Below, piece by piece: positions 57,701-64,000 of a stretch of DNA of 64,000 bases. This DNA comes from Xiphias gladius (taxonomy: Eukaryota; Chordata; Actinopteri; Istiophoriformes; Xiphiidae), in assembly GCF_016859285.1 (NCBI RefSeq), contig NC_053406.1, positions 6,273,501-6,337,500 of the forward strand. Direction: 5' to 3'. Position 1 is the first letter of the stretch; the number at the start of each line of letters is the position of its first letter. Both the position numbers and the translations under genes were made by a program. Under the pieces are notes generated by a model. The model saw nothing but the letters and a program-made list of their open reading frames with translations, had not been told where the DNA came from and searched no databases.

Positions 57701-57814
57701 GTGGTCACAACAGCATTGACCTGTGCTCTGTGGGGATTAGATCGGGGCCGTACTGTGCAGTGACTCTCCAGCAGGAGCTGCGCAAAGTACAGGACACTGG
57801 CTTGGCCTTTAAGC

Positions 57815-57823
57815 TCAAGGTCA
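57815..57823 (+). promoter_or_regulatory. Extended nuclear-receptor half site
   Basis: TCAAGGTCA, the ERR/SF-1 type monomer site, about 3.3 kb beyond the gjd2 stop. A 9-mer is expected by chance in a window this size, so confidence in function is low. Confidence 0.15.
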
Positions 57824-58407
57824 GGGTGTAAGCCTTAGCTAAAAGCTCAAGCTCTCTGTAACTGAGAGAAGCCAAGACTCAGCCTCTATTATTAGGCATT
57901 CTGGCATGCCCCGTCGGCGTATTTGTCCTTCCTAGCACATACATTAGACTTCATCGATCCCACTGAGAGATCCTCAGAGGAATCTAAATCTGGGGATAAT
58001 CACCTGTAAGAATCACAGAGGTTATGTCAGTGGGAGAGAATGGACAAACAGAGAGTTAGGGGTATTTCTTCTGCTACATCAGCTGTTGCTCAAAGACCTA
58101 CTTTAGCTCTGGCTAAGCTGGCTGTATTCATGGTGCTTATAGTATTACTTATTTTCATGTCAGTGTATTTTCAGAGCAGCCACAGTGGTATCTGTTGACA
58201 CACATTTTTCTTATAAAAAATACAAAAGACGGAGAGAGAGAATCTGAAGATTTTACTGCTGAACACTGGCATTTAATGTTGCTTCATTTTTTGTTAAGAG
58301 AATGTAATCTAGACAAATAAAGGTTCCTGGTCTACCCGGGTGCCACTGATGCAACATGATTACCTTTTTCTTTGCCATGAGCATCCTGGCCTAGGATTTG
58401 TCCAAAG

Positions 58408-58426
58408 GCATTGTGGGAAATGTAGG
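58408..58426 (-). promoter_or_regulatory. ZNF143/THAP11-type site (ACTACAWTTCCCANNATGC)
   Basis: The plus strand reads GCATTGTGGGAAATGTAGG, i.e. CCTACATTTCCCACAATGC on the minus strand. It matches the long SBS motif bound by ZNF143/THAP11, with an embedded RBPJ core (GTGGGAA), at all but the first base. Such sites usually mark promoters or loop anchors. None is otherwise evident here. Confidence 0.35.
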
Positions 58427-59885
58427 AAATCACTAGCTGCAGTAGAAAAAGATAAGGCAAGTTGAGGGAAAGTATTACTTATCACAAGGAGCTTTTCTTT
58501 ACATTTTCAACGGTTAATATTGTAGCAGAAGAGGAATAACTGTAGTTTCAATTTAGTATAACATGTCTGCAATTAAGATAATGTGTTTAATCAAAGCATC
58601 ATACAAATGCTTTTTGGGATTGGCTTTGGTGCATGGGTGAATCCCTGTAAGAATCAAACCCCAAAATGTAGCAGTGCTGAGCTACAGCAGTGTTGAGCTG
58701 CATAAGGCCATTCAGTATGCAGTGGTAGATGAGAATCTCAGTTGACACACCTAAATGCCACGGCTAAAGCGCAGACCACTGATCTGCTACAGTATGTTTA
58801 GACCAGGTTTCAGAAAACATTTTTGGATTTTTCCTCAGTAAGCTGATAAGGGTTAACGTCAGTTTACCTAAACACCCTCATATCTTTGTCTCTGCATCAG
58901 ACTCAATGCAAATAATTTTAGCTGAGTTGAAACAGATGAGATTTGAGTTTGGTACCAACTGTTTTGTGCTTGCCTCTGCTTGTCCCAGTCACTCAAGCCT
59001 CCTCCACAGAGAGGAACAGGACAATACTATGCTGGCCTAATGTGTTTCTTTATGTTTCATTTTATTTAAAGGATACCACACACAGTCCACTGAACTGTTC
59101 CTGTATGTGGTTTCACAGGCTCACAGTATGTTAGTTCCCTTTTTAGTGTGTCCACGAACACAGCCTTTATCCCAATGTGTTCCCTCAGTCTTCCACTCTC
59201 CCACTTGTCTGCATTATTAAAGGTGCAGCACTCTTGAACATCTTATCTTTTTCTATTTCTTTCATGTAGTTTTTTTTACTTTTCTCTTGCAAGGCATGCA
59301 TGCTGAAATCTAGACAAGAAAGAAATGCAAAATGAAACCACTGGGAATCAAAAACACAACCGTCCCTAGAGAGTTACTACTCATTGGTTACACAGCTTCA
59401 TCAAGAAACATCACCTCGTGTAAACATGCCTTTTTCCTAATGGCTCACAGGCCTTAATTACCTGAAGCCATGCAGCTCATTTTGAAGAAAACCATGGCTC
59501 TCTGTAGGAAACACATAAATGTTGTGTTTATCAGCTGCATTGTCTGCATTTCAAATGCAGTTAAGTAACAATTGCAATTAAGCTTTCAAAAATTGTTGCA
59601 AATAAAACATCAGCTGCACTGCCCCAAAACGTTTCAAAACAAAGCTCACAACTTGTTCCTTCCCACCCAATACATGTCATTAATCAGTTCCATCGGTGAG
59701 AAATGCTTTAAACTAAGCAAAAATGGAAAAAAGACAGACAGTTTATACATTTAAAAAAACAGCAACACAGTCCCACCCAACCTTCCCACAAAGATAAATA
59801 AATGTATTTGGATATACTCTAAATGGATAAATAATACTACTATGTTATACTCTATGCAACTCAAGGATGGCACCATCGCTTTCTC

Positions 59886-59904
59886 AAAAAAAAAAAAAAA
59901 AAAA
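59886..59904. repeat. Poly-A run
   Basis: Nineteen A in a row, in AT-rich DNA. Confidence 0.9.
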
Positions 59905-61158
59905 TCAGAATTTATGGTGATATATTTTATAAAAATTTTTTAAAGTTGTAATAAAATCATCAATTCCCTCCTCCATATGCTCCCGTTCTTTCTACTTTCT
60001 TTCCATATCTCCTTTGTCTCTCAGCACACTGGAATGCTGCAAGGAGGGAAGTTTGGTTTGTGCTTTGGGAAAGACTGACATTTACACGCTGTTTGTTCAT
60101 TTGTTCGTTAGTTCCTCTCCAAAGTTTACGCAGCAGGAGTGCAGCAGGGGTCATTACTGTCAACCGAAGCCCCATGGGTCTATATAGCTGCCAACTGTGG
60201 AGCACAGAGAGCAAGAGATAGGGGAGAGGAAAGAAAAAAAGTGTTTATGGTACTCGCTGTGTTTGTGTTAAAATCATCTTTTGCCAAGAGACAAAACATA
60301 AACATCGTCAGTCTTTTTCTCTTGGTTTTGGCTTGTGACAATGTTCCAGCAGAGGCGAGTCTGACACTAGTCAGAGGCAGCTCTGTCTGTCTTGGCTTCA
60401 GTCTATCTCAAGTCTCTGGCGAGGAGAGGAAGCGAAAGAAAAAGTTTCCTCTTTTTTTATCCCTAAGTTCTTTCATATGTTTTCTCAGAGTGTGATGTAT
60501 CCCTCCTACTCTTCCTCACAAACTTGCGGTCATTCTCTAGAGTATGTCATGGCTTTGACAGTTCTTCCGTTCCTCTTTTAATGATGTTGCAGCTCATCTT
60601 CCCTGTCCCATCCCCCTATCATGTCCTGCCTTTTTCATTGAGGCTGACGCAGTCCAGAAGAAAAGCACCATGGGATGCATCAAACAATGCCGTCATCTTC
60701 CGATATCCCCAAAGAACACAAAACAGCCTATCATCTATTCTCCTCTCTTCCTGTCTTCTTCTCATCTCTAGTCCTGCCCTCTCAAGCGCCTTGAGGATTT
60801 AATTCTTCCCATTAAAAGAGACAAGGGGCAGAGGAAAAGGTAATTAGTTAAAAAAGACAAAAGTATAAAATGGCAGTTGGAATATCTGCCCATGAGATCA
60901 AAATCATGTTCATCTGCAGAAGATAACTTTTTGTCCCCTTTTATGCTATGTAATTTTCTTCTTCCTCTACTCTATCTTGACTTACAAAGTCATAGAGCTG
61001 GAGGTTTGGTCTTTTTACATTCTGTTTTAATTCCATCAAAGAGGAGAGGTCATCTTGTTTGACCTCCACACCATCTTCATTAAATTAAAATGATAATTAT
61101 TTCATTCTCTCTCTCTTGCACATTCATCCCACTCCTCCTCTTTTTTTTCTGTTCATGA

Positions 61159-62008
61159 TCAGACGTAGGCTGATTCGCTTGACTGTGTGCGTCCCAGGTT
61201 GGGCGGCTGGGACAAATGGGCCATGTCCTTCTTCCTGATCTCACATATAGACTTTCTGCGGGCCTGGACCCCCCTGATGGCAGCCTTGATCTTGCGCCAG
61301 CCCAGATGGTTTAGCTCAGCCAGGTTGAGTACCACACAGATGCCACTCACCGCAAACATGAAAACCAGGAAAACAGTTTTTTCTGTGGGCCGGGAAACGT
61401 AGCACTCCACCTCCTTGAGACACGGGTAGCGGTCACACTCGAAAATCCCAGGCACACTGAAGCCATAAAGGAAGTATTGGCCTGCCAAGAAGCCAATCTC
61501 CAGTGCGTTTCTGAACACTACCTGAATGATGTAAAAGCGAGAGATCCCTTCTTGCCGGCGAACCTTAGAGCTCTTCCCATGGGTCAGGCCCCGTGGGGCA
61601 TTGGGGATCTCCTTCACCTCCAGGCAGTCAGGTTCTTCCTTCCCTCCTCCGCCATCGCCACCATGCTGAACTAGAATTCCATTAATGTTGCGGAGCTTTC
61701 GCGCCCCCTCCCTTCCCCCGTAGTCCCTCTCCATAATGGGATAGAGAAAGGAATATCGCCGGTCTCTCTGCTTGGCCGACTGATGGACGGAGTAGGTGAT
61801 GAAGCAGAGGCTGGGTGTACACACCAGTATGATCTGGAAGACCCAGTAGCGGATGTGGGAAATGGGGAAGGCTTTGTCATAGCAAGCCTGGTTGCAGCCT
61901 GGCTGCAGAGTGTTACAGATGAACATGGTCTGCTCGTCCTCGTACACCGTCTCCCCCACGATGGCCACAATCAGGATACGGAAGATCACCACCACTGTCA
62001 GCAGGATC
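61159..62008 (-). CDS. gjd2: Connexin Cx35/36 (gap junction delta-2), coding exon 2
   Basis: The exon opens after TTTCTCCTGTAG with one base that completes a split Arg codon, then [19 protein letters not shown]. It runs 282 residues to a stop at 61159. The first extracellular loop has the connexin cysteines C-x6-C-x3-C ([18 protein letters not shown]), the second C-x4-C-x5-C ([13 protein letters not shown]). All four membrane segments except the start of the first are present. [20 protein letters not shown] matches the juxtamembrane calmodulin-binding region of Cx35/36, RRKSIC is a likely kinase site, and the C-terminus SSESAYV is the PDZ ligand for ZO-1. The protein forms neuronal electrical synapses. 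In this family a short first exon coding for about 23 residues is separated by an intron exactly here. I do not see that exon between 62009 and 64000, so the CDS is partial in this window. Which teleost paralogue (gjd2a or gjd2b) it is cannot be settled here. Confidence 0.95.
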
Positions 62009-64000
62009 CTACAGGAGAAAGAGAGAGATAAATGGGGTTAATACGGTCAGAGATGTACAGTAAATTAATGTATTAGAAAAGATGTGTTGTCCTGAGATGT
62101 CCTTCCCAGCAGAGGTTCTACAAATGTGCTGAGTATTAGACGACAGTGCAAGAAAGCAGGAAAGAAGAATAACAGATAAGAGGGCTCGTAAATGATGAAT
62201 GTAAATGTTCAGAATGAGTATTTTTAAATCAGAATTTTGTATAATAAGCTTTGAAACGAGTAAAGATGGACAAAAAACAATATGCAGTGTTAAAAAATGT
62301 CAGTGTGCAAAAATACTCTGCACTATTATTAGTTATTAAAGGCAAAGGCGTAAAGGCCTGTTCACACCATCATTTAAAACAGCGAAAGTTTGTGGTGAAA
62401 CAAATGCAATTCAGTAGAATTGCTGGGATCTGTGGAGTGGGTCTAAGCGATGAGGTACATTAGCACCATTTTTGTGTCAAGTTTGTGTGTGTCAATTTTT
62501 AACTTTCATGCACGACCTTGTGCTGGTGACCAATAGCAGGCTGTCTTGACAATGCTGAACTCTAAGGGAATAGAAACCTATGGAATGCAAAATAATGGAA
62601 GCATTGACTGCACCTTAACTCTTTTGTTCGATTTAGTTTCATTTAACCTCCTCTGTCAGAGTATAAAGAGCTCCAATAAACAGGAATGTTTTTAGGCAGT
62701 TAATAGGATATAGGAGATAGGAGTCAAGGTATAAATACATCTTTTGATTGAACTGTGTGAACTTATTGTCATTAGTGACCAAGCTAACAAGCTTGTTAAC
62801 TCACAGTTAATGTTAGTTAAATGACAATTAGCAAGCTAGCTGGCTCGGAGTGCTTTTCCCACTCCTCTGGAACTCTTTAAGGACTTCAGGGATGTACAAT
62901 TCAATCCCAATAACAAAATGCCTGGCGGGAGTAAACAACCTTGTGCATGCATAGTGTAAGTATAAGCTCTGGGAAAAAAACATTTTAAACCTTATTTTTG
63001 GGCAAAGTCACCAAACCTTTTAAGCTTTTTTTAAAATCAGATTTGACTGGGTATTCTATACATGAATTTTTTATGTCACAGTGACATAAAACCAAATTAA
63101 AAGGGAAAGTGAAGTTATTGCTCTCTCCCCATTCATTAAGATAGGGTTCCTGGTCTTGTTAGCCGAAATAACTGCCCAAGGCCATTGCCGAGATGGCTGC
63201 CAAGTGTCCAGACTTGCCTATAAGGACTTTGGCCAATTTCTGGTATTAGTGTGCCTTAATACTGTGAGTTCGAACAATATTACTGTTATGCTTAGATTCC
63301 ACCCATCAACTCTTTTTATGAGAAAACAACAAATCCTTTAAACAATTGACTGATCATGTGAAAGGACAAACGTAAGTAAAAGGGAATTGGACATCACCAC
63401 TTGCCTTCATGACATAAAAGGACAAGAGAGTTAGGAAGGAAATTGAGGGGAAATATGATAAAGGATACAAGGTGCGGATGAAATAAATCAGAATCCAGGT
63501 TGAGAGGAAGGACTTTGAACTCCTTATTAAGAGAGAGAAGTAAGAGAGACATCACAGAGGCAGGGAAAAGAGGGGAAAAAACGTACTAATGATGGACCAT
63601 CATTAAGTGACTGTTCCTCCTGATAAGAACCAGAGAAGGAGAGCACTCCAGATTCCATTTATCAGCCAGAGTAAACACTCCAAAAGAAGGACAGTTATGA
63701 GTGGGAGCCTCGATGTGTCTTCAGCGCTCATAACTCACAGCCTGCTATCTGTGATTGAAGATGCAGTTTGTGTGTGTCTTTCTATGTGTGTGTGTGTGCT
63801 TTGTGAGGGTGTTTACAGGTAAGGAGAGGTGAGATGACACGTCTCCTTGTCTAATTTTAGTGTCTTCTGCATCATTAGGCCAAGTTAGCATGGCAACCTC
63901 AGTTTAGAATCACTTAAGTTGGAGCTGTGATTAATTTCTGCACACATCCATACAGCCACATACAGTCATAGAGAGTAATCTCTCAGTTGACTTTTATGAA
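62009..64000. other. gjd2 intron 1 (5' part) or upstream sequence
   Basis: Follows the gjd2 exon-2 acceptor in the minus orientation. I looked for the conserved MGEWTILERLLEAAV coding sequence on the minus strand and did not see it, so most or all of this is probably intron. It has no other gene; a short GT array lies at 63,761-63,800. Confidence 0.5.

Larger units (their letters stand above)
30426..61158. other. Gene-poor interval between dmac2 and gjd2
   Basis: More than 30 kb with no coding region I can support on either strand. It holds DNA-transposon remnants, LINE-like tails, microsatellites, a pyrimidine tract and long AT-rich non-repetitive stretches; the latter may include regulatory elements and the gjd2 3' UTR (just below 61,159). 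The longest open frames (50272-50844, 50253-50528, 43996-44388, 57072-57470) track base bias or repeats. Confidence 0.5.

Overview
The window looks like nuclear DNA of a ray-finned (teleost) fish. It has intron-rich vertebrate genes with GT/AG junctions, many CA/GT microsatellites, and several interspersed repeat types I know from teleost genomes: Tc1-like transposons, hAT-type elements, non-LTR retrotransposon tails, and a GCTAGCATGCTAAC-like repeat. No prokaryotic feature, CRISPR array or viral gene is visible.

Layout. Positions 1-3,257 are repeat-rich and hold no gene I can support. Three genes then lie head to tail on the minus strand: rinl (coding 3,258-12,143, ten exons), sirt2 (15,760-20,960, sixteen exons) and dmac2/atp5sl (22,226-26,546, six exons). 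I rebuilt each from splice junctions whose phases all agree, giving predicted proteins of about 799 (start uncertain), 382 and 255 residues. From about 26.6 to 61.1 kb lies a 34-kb gene-poor stretch of repeats, microsatellites and a 1.1-kb pyrimidine-rich tract. It may contain the last exon of an unrecognised plus-strand gene (30,060-30,211, followed by AATAAA). The large second exon of a neuronal connexin (gjd2, Cx35/36 type, minus strand) lies at 61,159-62,008; its short first exon is not visible and is probably beyond position 64,000.

The genes have separate roles: RINL is a predicted Rab5-family exchange factor, SIRT2 an NAD-dependent deacylase, DMAC2 a mitochondrial complex I assembly factor, and GJD2 an electrical-synapse channel. 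RINL and SIRT2 are also same-strand neighbours on human 19q13.2, and DMAC2 lies elsewhere in that band, so the left half keeps old vertebrate synteny.

I did not find a new biological system. The items most worth checking are two orphan exon-like segments (21,329-21,449 minus; 30,060-30,211 plus), an RINL SH2 domain whose FLVR arginine appears to be replaced, a poly-G/GT microsatellite nine bases inside an RINL splice donor, a fold-back rearrangement near 33 kb, and a structurally complete Tc1-like element with intact TA target duplications but a decayed transposase.
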